DNA of 64,000 nucleotides, taken from positions 124,001-188,000 of the forward strand of contig CBFHMJ010000028.1 of assembly GCA_965656875.1 (NCBI GenBank). The letters are read 5' to 3'. Made by a program: the position numbers and the translations under genes. Origin of the DNA: CBFHMJ01 sp965656875 (lineage in GTDB: Bacteria > Pseudomonadota > Gammaproteobacteria > Enterobacterales > Alteromonadaceae). Of the stretch, positions 8,777 to 17,239 are shown piece by piece. The notes below the pieces were generated by a model. The model saw nothing but the letters and a program-made list of their open reading frames with translations. It had not been told where the DNA came from and did not search any database. How positions within the stretch are numbered: position 1 is the first letter of the stretch; every line of letters begins with the position of its first letter.

Positions 8777-9997
8777 ATGGCCTCTGTTTCACCACAGCGA
8801 GTAAAAGAGTTAACTCAGATTGCTGATGATTTTCATCAACAATTTTTTAGTGTCAAAATTCCTTTTAGTATGCGATTTATGTACTGGAGCTACTATGTTT
8901 TGCTTGCTCATAAAGGAACTCTTATCGAATCATCGGAAAAAGATGCGCAGTATCAGGATGGCAGACTAAAACGGGGATATGACAAATATCACCAAAAAAT
9001 CGTTGATCATCTGAATCAAAACTACCCACGTCAGGAAACATTCATCGACATTCCAACATTCAATGCCGATGAAATCAGTGATGAAGAAGTCCAGTTACTC
9101 ATGGATTTACGGATACCGTTTGTTTTAAAGGGAGGGGCCAATAAGCTGAAGATGATGGATTGGGATCTGGATTTTTTCAGTGAAAACTTCGGTGATTGCC
9201 CATTACCTATCAACACTGCGCCAGATAAACCAAATGACGACACTAAAAAATCAAATCGTGCGACTAACTACTACGACTTTAAACTGGGGACGGTAGGTGA
9301 ACTGGTTAAGTCGATAAAAGAAGGGGGTAATTTACGTTCAATTGCTGTTGAAGATGTCATGCATCAGCAGGATGGTCGGTTAATCGAAGATCTGGATATT
9401 CCGATGATGGAGCGTAAAAGTGGTTGGATCAAAAACCAGTTTTCGAGAATAAAGTCAAAATTAATGGTAGGGAAAATAGCCTCTAAGCAATTGTTTTTGC
9501 AACCCAAATATGCCTACACCATCTGGCATTGTGAGCCCGGTGACAATTTCTTCTTATTACAATCGGGTAAAAAGCAATGGACCATGGCACACCCATACCA
9601 CACCGCGGCATTTAACCCACGCGTAAAGTCAAATACTACGTATCACGGTTGTTCGATTGACGTCCGTGAAGATCAGGCTACTCAGGATAGTCGGGACAAC
9701 GAGGCCTATACTCGCGTACCCAAACTGCAATTCAATGCACAACCTGGCGATATTTTACGGTTACCAAATTATTGGTGGCACACCGTTGAAACCTTTTCTG
9801 ATGATTATTCCATCGCAGTAACACTAAGAGCAGCTTGTGTTCCAAACCTTGTTAGCGGTGGTTATCTGGCAATGCGTTTACTGGATAAGGATTATCATGA
9901 AATGGTTAAGCGAATTAAAAACGGTGGGCGGGTGACGGATAAAGACATCAACCTGAAAATCTTTTCCTATCTGGACAAGCGTAAAAATCAGTTTTAG
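8777..9997 (+). CDS. JmjC-like cupin (cupin_8) family protein, likely Fe(II)/2OG oxygenase
   Basis: 406 residues. The C-terminal half (about 240-350) reads as a JmjC-type cupin: H251-C-E253, N257, then GKKQW, and a distal H335 in LPNYWWH after PGDILRLP. This gives a His-x-Glu...His iron triad in the arrangement seen in FIH-like and cupin_8 oxygenases. The first 240 residues show no motif I recognise. It sits between the PKS and a free ketosynthase, 66 bases after the former and 11 bases before the latter, so it should belong to the same pathway. A tailoring hydroxylation or other oxidation of the acyl chain is the simplest guess. It resembles none of the standard ScoA-E proteins. The substrate is unknown. 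Confidence 0.7.
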   Translation: MASVSPQRVKELTQIADDFHQQFFSVKIPFSMRFMYWSYYVLLAHKGTLIESSEKDAQYQDGRLKRGYDKYHQKIVDHLNQNYPRQETFIDIPTFNADEISDEEVQLLMDLRIPFVLKGGANKLKMMDWDLDFFSENFGDCPLPINTAPDKPNDDTKKSNRATNYYDFKLGTVGELVKSIKEGGNLRSIAVEDVMHQQDGRLIEDLDIPMMERKSGWIKNQFSRIKSKLMVGKIASKQLFLQPKYAYTIWHCEPGDNFFLLQSGKKQWTMAHPYHTAAFNPRVKSNTTYHGCSIDVREDQATQDSRDNEAYTRVPKLQFNAQPGDILRLPNYWWHTVETFSDDYSIAVTLRAACVPNLVSGGYLAMRLLDKDYHEMVKRIKNGGRVTDKDINLKIFSYLDKRKNQF

Positions 9998-10008
9998 TAG
10001 CACATGCA

Positions 10009-11445
10009 ATGAAAGAATATATCGAATATCTATCGACGTTAAGTGAAAAGCAACTTGTTCTTTTGCTGGCTAAACAGAAGCAGGCCCAGACGGCACCTGT
10101 CGCGATTCTCGGTTGTGGTTGTCGGCTTCCTGGTGATGTAAATAGCATCGAAGCGCTATGGCAAAGCTTACTGAACAATGAAGTACACATCAGGAAGTAC
10201 GAACAGGGTCCACCGGGTGCATCCAATCGTCCCCGATGGACAGATTCGTTGCAAGCGGGTAGTAATGCACTGACCTGTGGCGCATACCTCAATCATATTG
10301 ATCAGACAACCAATCCATTAAACCTCGATGAAGAAGAGTTACTTTACATGGACCCTCAGCAGCGCTTGTTGCTGGAATGCACGCTGGATGCATTAACTCA
10401 CGCCGGATTGGAGCGAAATGCCCTGAAAGGCCAGAAAGTAGGAATTTTCGTTGGTATCAGTGCAGCCGAATATTTGTTTGCCTCGGTAGCAAACGGTCTG
10501 GATAACCAGGATCTTTCACCTTACATGGGGCCAGGCGTTGCACTGAGTTCCGCGCCGGGGCGAATCGCCATGCTGTTGCAAAGTGAAGGACCGAGTATGT
10601 CGATTGATACGGCCTGCTCATCAGCATTAAGTGCGTTACATCAGGCAAAAATGGCCTTGAGAAATGGCGATTGTGATTATGCGATCGTCGGTGCCAGCCA
10701 TTTGCTGTTATCGCCTTATACGGCAATGGTTTTTGATAAGGCAAACATGCTTTCTACACAAGGCGTGGCGAAAATTTTTGATGCCGAAGCGGATGGTCAT
10801 GTTCGTGGTGAAGGTGTCGGTGTGTTGTTGCTGAGCAATAAATCGGCAGCTAAAAAACATGCCATAGAACCGTTAGCCTGGCTAAAAGGTAGTGCAGTTA
10901 ACCAGCAGGGACAGCGTGCCGATATGTCGATTTCAACGGGGACCAGTCAGCGTGAAGCTATTATTCAGGCATTGAATGATAGCCAGCTAAAGGTCAGTGA
11001 TATTGATTATGTTGAAGCACATGCTACAGGCTCTAAATTAGGTGCTCAGGTTGAAGTTGAAAACTTGCGGGTAGCATATCATCGGGAAGAGCCTTTACAT
11101 ATCGGCTCTGCTAAATCCAGCTTTGGTCATCTGGAAGCTGCATCAGGCATTGTAAGTGTTTTAAAGGCTATTGCTTTAGTTCATCACAGAAAAATTCCAG
11201 CGCAAACAAATCTACATACGATGTCAGATGAAATTTTGGCGTTGAAAGGCCATCTGAAAATTGCTACAGACCAAACTGATATTAAGAAAGAAGGGCAACT
11301 TCATTGTGGAGTCAGTAGTTTTGGATTTACCGGTACTTGTGCTCACGCCATTATTGCTTCGGGTGAAAAAGAGTCCATCGCGGGTGAGTCAGCATCGCTT
11401 GAAGATAAACAACGCTTTTGGCCTACGAATAATCACTGGAGTTAA
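10009..11445 (+). CDS. Free-standing ketosynthase with N-terminal docking-like helix
   Basis: 478 residues covering one beta-ketoacyl synthase domain and nothing else. The catalytic residues are intact: Cys203 (DTACSSA), His338 and His374 (SFGHLEAASG). The usual HGTGTxLGDP is changed to HATGSKLGAQ. Residues 1-26 form a Leu/Lys/Gln-rich helix like the linkers that start PKS or NRPS subunits, so it may dock onto the PKS or the carrier protein. With no AT or ACP of its own it would need the malonyl-ACP of a partner. Possible jobs are starter-unit priming or one extra condensation. No strong ribosome-binding site is visible before the ATG; it starts 11 bases after the cupin stop. Confidence 0.85.
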   Translation: MKEYIEYLSTLSEKQLVLLLAKQKQAQTAPVAILGCGCRLPGDVNSIEALWQSLLNNEVHIRKYEQGPPGASNRPRWTDSLQAGSNALTCGAYLNHIDQTTNPLNLDEEELLYMDPQQRLLLECTLDALTHAGLERNALKGQKVGIFVGISAAEYLFASVANGLDNQDLSPYMGPGVALSSAPGRIAMLLQSEGPSMSIDTACSSALSALHQAKMALRNGDCDYAIVGASHLLLSPYTAMVFDKANMLSTQGVAKIFDAEADGHVRGEGVGVLLLSNKSAAKKHAIEPLAWLKGSAVNQQGQRADMSISTGTSQREAIIQALNDSQLKVSDIDYVEAHATGSKLGAQVEVENLRVAYHREEPLHIGSAKSSFGHLEAASGIVSVLKAIALVHHRKIPAQTNLHTMSDEILALKGHLKIATDQTDIKKEGQLHCGVSSFGFTGTCAHAIIASGEKESIAGESASLEDKQRFWPTNNHWS

Positions 11446-11451
11446 TCAATC

Positions 11452-13002
11452 ATGATTTTCCATTCTGAACTCAACACACTCGATAAAACATTACCCTTCC
11501 ATGCTGATTCTCAAGGCGACAAACTGGCTATTGTTACACCGAAAGGCGGGCTAACTTATAAACAATTCAATCAACGTGCGGACAGAGCTGCGCAAGGATT
11601 GTTGTCATCAGGCCTAAAAGCGGGTGATCGTGTTGCTTTTCTGGGGCAGGAATGTGCTCAGTATTTTGAACTTATCTTTGCCTGTGCGAAGAGTGGCCTT
11701 GTACTGGTACCTATTAACTGGCGGCTGACAGCTACCGAAGTGAATCATATTCTGGCTGACTCGGAAGCATCGGTCTTGATAGCTGATGATCTTCAGGCAT
11801 CACTGGTTGAACAAATTGCACCAGAGCTGGATAAATTAAATGATATTTTATGGCTTGGTGATACGGAAAATGAACAAAACTATGATCAATGGATCGCTCA
11901 GTTTCCGGCTGAAGCGCCCGAAATTTCTATTACAGAAGATACTCCCATTGCCCAGCTTTACACCAGTGGCACGACCGGATTACCTAAAGGTGTTGTGCTG
12001 GCACATCGTAGTTTCTTTAAAGTCAGAAACGCACTACACAGTGAGTCACTTGACTGGATAGACTGGCATGAAAATGATATCGCATTCATTGGTATTCCCG
12101 GTTTTCATATCGGTGGCTTGTGGTGGTCAACTCAGGCGTTTAATGCCGGAGTAACTTGTGTCTCTATCCCAACTTTTAATGCTTCTTTGGCGTTGAAACT
12201 GATTGAACAGTTGAAAATCACTACGATGTGCGTAGTTCCAGCGATGATTCAAATGTTACTTAATGAAGAAGGAGCGAATGTACAAACCTTCTCATCATTA
12301 CGCAAAGTAGTTTATGGCGGATCACCCATTTCTGAATCCTTGTTGCAAAACGGGTTGGAAGTCATGCAGGCGGATTTTGCGCAAATCTACGGACTCACAG
12401 AAACAGGCAATACGGCTGTTTGTTTACCTCCTTATGCTCATATTGGTGAAAACAAACGACTTAAGGCGGCTGGTCGTCCATACCCGGGGTTCAAACTAAA
12501 AATTATAGATATTGATGGTAAAGAATTGCCACATGGCGAAATAGGTGAAGTTTGTATTTACACGCCTTCATCAATGATTGAGTATTGGAAACGGCCTGTA
12601 GAAACTTCGGAAACATTAATTAATAAATGGGTGTATACTGGGGACGCCGGGTACCTGGATGAGCAGGGTTTTCTGTTTATTTGTGACCGATTGAAAGACA
12701 CCATCATCGTTGCAGGGGAGAATGTTTACCCGGCAGAAATTGAAAACGCCCTGTGTAAATGTCCCGGAATTGCTGATGCTGCCGTTATCGGTGTTCCGGA
12801 CGAGCGCTGGGGCGAAGCAATATTAGCCTGCCTGGTTTTTGAGTCAGACTATGAAATAACGTTTCGACAAACTGTGGAATTTTTACAGGGCAAGATTGCT
12901 AATTTCAAGATACCAACACATTTTGAGCACATAAAAGAAGTTCCACGAAATGCCAGTGGCAAAATACTGCGACGAGTTCTACGTAAGGAATTCATGGCAT
13001 AA
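11452..13002 (+). CDS. Acyl-CoA/acyl-ACP synthetase (AMP-binding ligase)
   Basis: 516 residues, a complete ANL-superfamily ligase. The P-loop TSGTTGLPKG lies near 172, YGLTETGN near 313, the adenylate-binding YTGDAGYLDE near 395, and the catalytic lysine in NASGKILRR near 505. The family activates a carboxylic acid as acyl-AMP and passes it to CoA or a carrier protein. In ScoA-E clusters ScoC plays this part by loading a fatty acid on the free ACP, which is the likely role here. It begins six bases after the ketosynthase stop. The sequence does not reveal the chain length. It lacks the insertion typical of fatty-acyl-AMP ligases, so transfer to CoA is also possible. Confidence 0.85.
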   Translation: MIFHSELNTLDKTLPFHADSQGDKLAIVTPKGGLTYKQFNQRADRAAQGLLSSGLKAGDRVAFLGQECAQYFELIFACAKSGLVLVPINWRLTATEVNHILADSEASVLIADDLQASLVEQIAPELDKLNDILWLGDTENEQNYDQWIAQFPAEAPEISITEDTPIAQLYTSGTTGLPKGVVLAHRSFFKVRNALHSESLDWIDWHENDIAFIGIPGFHIGGLWWSTQAFNAGVTCVSIPTFNASLALKLIEQLKITTMCVVPAMIQMLLNEEGANVQTFSSLRKVVYGGSPISESLLQNGLEVMQADFAQIYGLTETGNTAVCLPPYAHIGENKRLKAAGRPYPGFKLKIIDIDGKELPHGEIGEVCIYTPSSMIEYWKRPVETSETLINKWVYTGDAGYLDEQGFLFICDRLKDTIIVAGENVYPAEIENALCKCPGIADAAVIGVPDERWGEAILACLVFESDYEITFRQTVEFLQGKIANFKIPTHFEHIKEVPRNASGKILRRVLRKEFMA

Positions 13003-13041
13003 CGTGGTAGCAAGATATAATAAAATATTGAGAAAACTAGC

Positions 13042-13881
13042 ATGAGTATGATCATCAAAGTGGTAAAAACCACGCTATCGATTCTGGGCGTTATTGCACC
13101 AAAATCAGCATTATCACTAAGTTTTAAATTATTTTGTAATCCTGCCGGAAGGGCCAGTATTCGTTCTAATGAGCAAGGTTCTGTTGATAATGCTAAGAAA
13201 AGCCACATTGAATATCGTGGTGAAAAGGTTTGTATTTACAGTTGGGGGGATTTAACCCGTCCCGTTTTGATGATTCATGGTTGGGAGTCCCGAGGCTCAA
13301 GGTTCTCAGCGATTATTGAACAATTACTTGCGCAGGGTTATAGCCCTGTAACGTTTGATATGCCTGGCCACGGTGATTCCGGTGGCAAAAATACCACTAT
13401 CCTCCAATGCAATGAAATATGTGGTCAGCTCCATGAAAAATACGGTGATTTCGAAGCCGTTATTGCCCATTCCTTCGGCGTGCCATGCACATTCTATGCG
13501 TTAAAAAATACACTTAAAGCAGACAAAGTTGTTGCCATCTCAGGGTTGCATGATTTTGTTTATCTGGTTGAAGAATTTTCTCGCATGTTGAATCTGAATG
13601 AAAAAGTAAAAACAGGTCTGAAAGGAAAGGTAGAGGAGTTGTTTCATCCGGTTGAGGATATCTGGAATACTTTTTCAGTCAGTCATAACAAAGAGTTAAT
13701 TACTCAACCCATGTTAGTCATTCATGACACAGATGATGATGTTGTTGAAGTGACACAGGCCCAAAAAATCCTTGATACTTATGGCGTACAAGCCAACTTC
13801 CATCAAACCAGCGGATACGGTCACAAGCGTATTTTATATCAGACCGATGTCATTGAAAAAATTGCAGACTTTATGCGTTAA
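13042..13881 (+). CDS. Alpha/beta hydrolase
   Basis: 279 residues. The oxyanion region HGWESRG lies near 79, the nucleophile Ser144 is in AHSFG, the acid is in DTDDD near 229-233, and the histidine is H261 in GYGHKR. A weakly hydrophobic N-terminus (residues 4-20) could touch the membrane but is not a clear signal peptide. Being 39 bases after the ligase and just before an MMPL pump, it may release the finished acyl product from its carrier or trim an ester before export. That role is inferred from position only. Confidence 0.75.
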   Translation: MSMIIKVVKTTLSILGVIAPKSALSLSFKLFCNPAGRASIRSNEQGSVDNAKKSHIEYRGEKVCIYSWGDLTRPVLMIHGWESRGSRFSAIIEQLLAQGYSPVTFDMPGHGDSGGKNTTILQCNEICGQLHEKYGDFEAVIAHSFGVPCTFYALKNTLKADKVVAISGLHDFVYLVEEFSRMLNLNEKVKTGLKGKVEELFHPVEDIWNTFSVSHNKELITQPMLVIHDTDDDVVEVTQAQKILDTYGVQANFHQTSGYGHKRILYQTDVIEKIADFMR

Positions 13882-13927
13882 CTCGTCATTACACTCCAAA
13901 AATAATTAAATACTAAGGACGATATAA

Positions 13928-16222
13928 GTGAAGAAAATTCATTCTGCGCTGGTAATTTTACTGGTTGTCTCTATTGCGGCTACGTTAGGCTTTGGTGTCA
14001 CAAAATTTAAGTATTCTAATGATTACAGAGAGTTTTTCTCGTCAGATAATCCTCAATTGCAAGCCTGGGAAAAACTCAAAGACACCTATGTAAAATCTGA
14101 CAGTGTTTTCATTGCGATTTCACCAAAGCAAGGCGATATTTTTACGCCAGAAGTTTTGGACTCTATCCGAGATATTACGGAAGAAGGTTGGCAAGTTCCT
14201 TATACCATCAGGGTCGATTCGCTCAGTAATTACCAGCACATTTATGCTGATGGTGATGATATTACGGTTGAAGATCTGATTTTCAACGATGATGTCCTGG
14301 ATGATGAAAAAATTGCCAGGGTAAAAGAAGTCGCACTTAGCAATCCAAAACTGTTAAATCTACTGGTCAGTAGTGATGGTAAGAACAGCGGCATCATAAT
14401 TACGGCTCAACTTCCTGATCAACCGCATAAAGAAGTTGAAGAAGTTGGACTGTATATGGACGCTCTGATTCCAAAACTGGCGGAACGACACCCACACCTT
14501 AATTTCTATGTGAGCGGCTCCGTTGCTTATAACTACTCTCTGTCATACGCGACAAAATCAGACCTTAAATCAATCGTTTTATACATGTACATGCTGGTAC
14601 TTTCTATCATGCTGTTTCTGTTCCGCTCGATTGCTGCCGCATTTATTGGATTAATCATGATCACATTGTCTAATGCGTCTGCGATGGGAAGTGCGGGTTG
14701 GGCAGGTATTATGTTAATGCCGCCAAACTTGAGTGCGCCAACGATTTTAATGACGCTGGTCATCGCTAACCTTATTCACATTCTGGTTTCTTTCTATCAA
14801 AACTATGAAAGCAAAGAGAATAAAAGTGAGGCGATTCAGTATGCGATACGCATTAACAGAAAGCCTATTTTTATCGCTAATCTCACTACCAGTCTTGGTT
14901 TTATGACCATGAACTTTTCTGATGTGCCGCCTTATCACGATCTGGGTAACATTGTTGCGTCGGGTACACTACTTATTCTGTTTTTCACGCTGTTTCTACT
15001 CCCTCATATTTTGTTTTTAATGCCGATGTCGCCTCGTATGAAGCATGCTAATAGGGTTAGTGCGTTTAACCGTTTTGTCTGTAACCTGGTAGTCAATAAC
15101 GCGAAAACAGTCTGTGCAAGCTTCGCTTTACTTATTGTTATTGCGGGGTTTGGTACGACTAAACTGGAACTGAATGACCGGTTTACAGAATGGATGAGTG
15201 ATAAATACCAGTTTCGAGTTGATACCGATTACATTAACGATAACCTGACCGGTTTCTATTTGTTGGAATGGTCATTAGATTCAGGTTCAGCCGGTGGTAT
15301 TAACTCACCGGATTATCTGTACAAACTGGAAGCATTCCACCAATGGCTTGAACAGCAACCGGGTGTTGTGCATGTCATGGCATTTGATACAAATTACAAA
15401 GAGCTTAATCAGAATATGTTCGGTGGTGCCGCTGATCAATATCGTATACCTGATGACAGTAACCTGGCGGCACAATTGTTATTGGTATACGAAATGTCTT
15501 TGCCAATGGGACTGGATATCAACAACATGGTGAATATGGATAAATCGGCGACTCGCGTTGTTGTTCGGACGAGTAACTTAACGAGCAATCAGTTACTTGC
15601 CCTAGAGCAGCGAGCGGTTGACTGGCTGAAACAGAACGCTACAGCTGACATGGTTTCGCCAGCGGCCAGTACCACAATACTGTTTTCACATATCGCCAAA
15701 CGTAATATCAAATCATTATTAGGCAGTACTTTCCTTGCACTGGTTTTAATCTCTCTGGTGATGGTGATCCCGTTTAAAAGCACCACATTTGGCTTGTTGA
15801 GTTTAGTGCCAAACTTGTTTCCAGCCATCGTCGCTTTTGGCATTTGGGGTTTATTAATAAGTCATGTTGGATTAGCAGTATCTATCGTTATCGGTATGAC
15901 TATGGGTGTGATTGTCGATGACAGCGTACACTTTATTACTAAATACCTGTATTTCAGACGAGACAAAAAAATGTCAGCGCTACAAGCCATTGAACAAACA
16001 TTGTTTACGGTTGGACCGGCTATCAGTGCCACTTCAATGGTTCTTATCGCAGGTTTTGGCGTTTTGGCATTCTCAGGACTCAATCTGAATTCTCAAATGG
16101 GTATGCTGACCGCATTGACGGTTTCAATTGCCTGGTTTGCTGACATTCTGTTGTTACCTGCATTGATTCTTCTAATTGACCGTAAAGAAACTTCTCAGGA
16201 ATACGTTCTGAAGGAGGCCTGA
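13928..16222 (+). CDS. RND-superfamily MMPL-type exporter
   Basis: 764 residues with about twelve membrane segments in two sets. One precedes each of two large periplasmic loops, the standard plan of MMPL/HAE3 pumps that move lipids or hydrophobic compounds. The start is a GTG with AAGGA about eight bases before it. Membrane clusters are visible near residues 7-23, 215-300, 315-370, 393-408, 595-670 and 690-755. A conserved acidic stretch (VIVDDSVHF) lies in the second membrane half, as expected for the proton relay. Given its place at the end of the biosynthetic run, it probably exports the isonitrile product. It is followed by a LolA-like protein and a barrel protein, a set that could hand lipid across the periplasm. 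Confidence 0.85.
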   Translation: MKKIHSALVILLVVSIAATLGFGVTKFKYSNDYREFFSSDNPQLQAWEKLKDTYVKSDSVFIAISPKQGDIFTPEVLDSIRDITEEGWQVPYTIRVDSLSNYQHIYADGDDITVEDLIFNDDVLDDEKIARVKEVALSNPKLLNLLVSSDGKNSGIIITAQLPDQPHKEVEEVGLYMDALIPKLAERHPHLNFYVSGSVAYNYSLSYATKSDLKSIVLYMYMLVLSIMLFLFRSIAAAFIGLIMITLSNASAMGSAGWAGIMLMPPNLSAPTILMTLVIANLIHILVSFYQNYESKENKSEAIQYAIRINRKPIFIANLTTSLGFMTMNFSDVPPYHDLGNIVASGTLLILFFTLFLLPHILFLMPMSPRMKHANRVSAFNRFVCNLVVNNAKTVCASFALLIVIAGFGTTKLELNDRFTEWMSDKYQFRVDTDYINDNLTGFYLLEWSLDSGSAGGINSPDYLYKLEAFHQWLEQQPGVVHVMAFDTNYKELNQNMFGGAADQYRIPDDSNLAAQLLLVYEMSLPMGLDINNMVNMDKSATRVVVRTSNLTSNQLLALEQRAVDWLKQNATADMVSPAASTTILFSHIAKRNIKSLLGSTFLALVLISLVMVIPFKSTTFGLLSLVPNLFPAIVAFGIWGLLISHVGLAVSIVIGMTMGVIVDDSVHFITKYLYFRRDKKMSALQAIEQTLFTVGPAISATSMVLIAGFGVLAFSGLNLNSQMGMLTALTVSIAWFADILLLPALILLIDRKETSQEYVLKEA

Positions 16223-16351
16223 AGACAACTTAATGAGGCGGGCAGTAAAAAGCATGAATTCTTATGTTAGCTTACTGTCTGCATTCCTAATGTTTATTCT
16301 GGTTAGGTAATACAGAACCATATTGCAACTGCATAGTTGATTTTAAATAAA

Positions 16352-16375
16352 TTTCAGAAAAAATATTTTCTGAAA
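16352..16375. other. Perfect AT-rich inverted repeat
   Basis: TTTCAGAAAA at 16352-16361 pairs perfectly with TTTTCTGAAA at 16366-16375 around a four-base loop. It lies in the 222-base gap between the MMPL gene and the LolA-like gene. It may be a weak terminator of the upstream operon or an operator for the downstream pair. It lacks a long T-run. Confidence 0.4.
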
Positions 16376-16444
16376 CAGGCACGTCATGATAGGGTTATCC
16401 CATACAAAACTAGCGTCAATTTTCCAGAAATAACGAGAACTAAA

Positions 16445-17239
16445 ATGAAAATAATCAACGCAGTAAGAACAACGCTTATTGGATGTTTAATCGCAGTACT
16501 AACCAGCTTTTCGGCTGTATCGGATGAAAAAGAAGGGCTGTTAATTGCTGGAAAACGTAAAACAATGGATGAAGGTTGGGGAGACAGTCAGGCCAAACTG
16601 ACCATGTTGTTATCAAATGCCAGCGGCAATACCAGTGAACGAAAACTCAGAATTAAACGATTAGAAATTAAGAATGATGGTGATAAAGGATTGACCATAT
16701 TCGACACTCCCCTTGATGTAAAAGGCACAGCCTTTTTAAACTTTTCTCATGCTATAGAACCAGACGAACAATGGTTATATCTTCCAGCGTTAAAGCGGAT
16801 TAAACGAATTGCTTCTCGTAATAAGTCAGGCCCTTTCATGGGTAGCGAATTTGCATATGAAGATCTGAGTTCATTTGAATTAGAGAAATATACGTTTAAC
16901 TATTTGGGTAAAGAACAATTAGGTGAAAATAATACGTTTCTAATTGAGCAAATACCTGTCGATAGCAACTCAGGGTACACTAAGCAACTTGTATGGTTAG
17001 ATGAGAAGCACTATCAACCGCTAAAAGTTGAATATTATGATCGCAAGGGTGTTCTGTTAAAAACGCTTCAGTTGTTGGACTATCAGTTGTATGAAGGTAA
17101 ATTCTGGCGTGCAAATCGCTTAGAAATGCGCAACAGTCAAACTAAAAAATCAACGACGCTGATCACTGAGCAATTACAATTTGCCACTGGTTTAAAAGCG
17201 AATGACTTTAATCGAGCAAGTCTAAAGCGTGTTAGATAA
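16445..17239 (+). CDS. Periplasmic LolA-like outer-membrane lipoprotein-sorting family protein
   Basis: The chosen ATG gives 264 residues and begins with a clean signal peptide (basic start, hydrophobic residues 8-22, cleavage probably after the Ser/Ala stretch near 25). A start 36 codons earlier in the same frame would bury this signal and is less likely. The body matches the LolA-like family often found with MMPL pumps: FLNFSH, then DEQWLYLPALKRIKRI, GPFMGSEFAYED and a C-terminal beta-rich half. Such proteins have a half-barrel that holds lipids in the periplasm. Its stop overlaps the start of the barrel gene by one base, so the two are co-translated. It probably passes the pump's cargo, or a lipid anchor, to the outer membrane. 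Confidence 0.8.
   Translation: MKIINAVRTTLIGCLIAVLTSFSAVSDEKEGLLIAGKRKTMDEGWGDSQAKLTMLLSNASGNTSERKLRIKRLEIKNDGDKGLTIFDTPLDVKGTAFLNFSHAIEPDEQWLYLPALKRIKRIASRNKSGPFMGSEFAYEDLSSFELEKYTFNYLGKEQLGENNTFLIEQIPVDSNSGYTKQLVWLDEKHYQPLKVEYYDRKGVLLKTLQLLDYQLYEGKFWRANRLEMRNSQTKKSTTLITEQLQFATGLKANDFNRASLKRVR

Noticed and set aside
8777..9997. The cupin as a graminine (N-N bond) biosynthesis enzyme for the siderophore.
   Set aside because: It lies inside the isonitrile operon on the other strand, 13 kb or more from the NRPS genes, and its sequence reads as a JmjC-like oxygenase with no link to that pathway that I can see.
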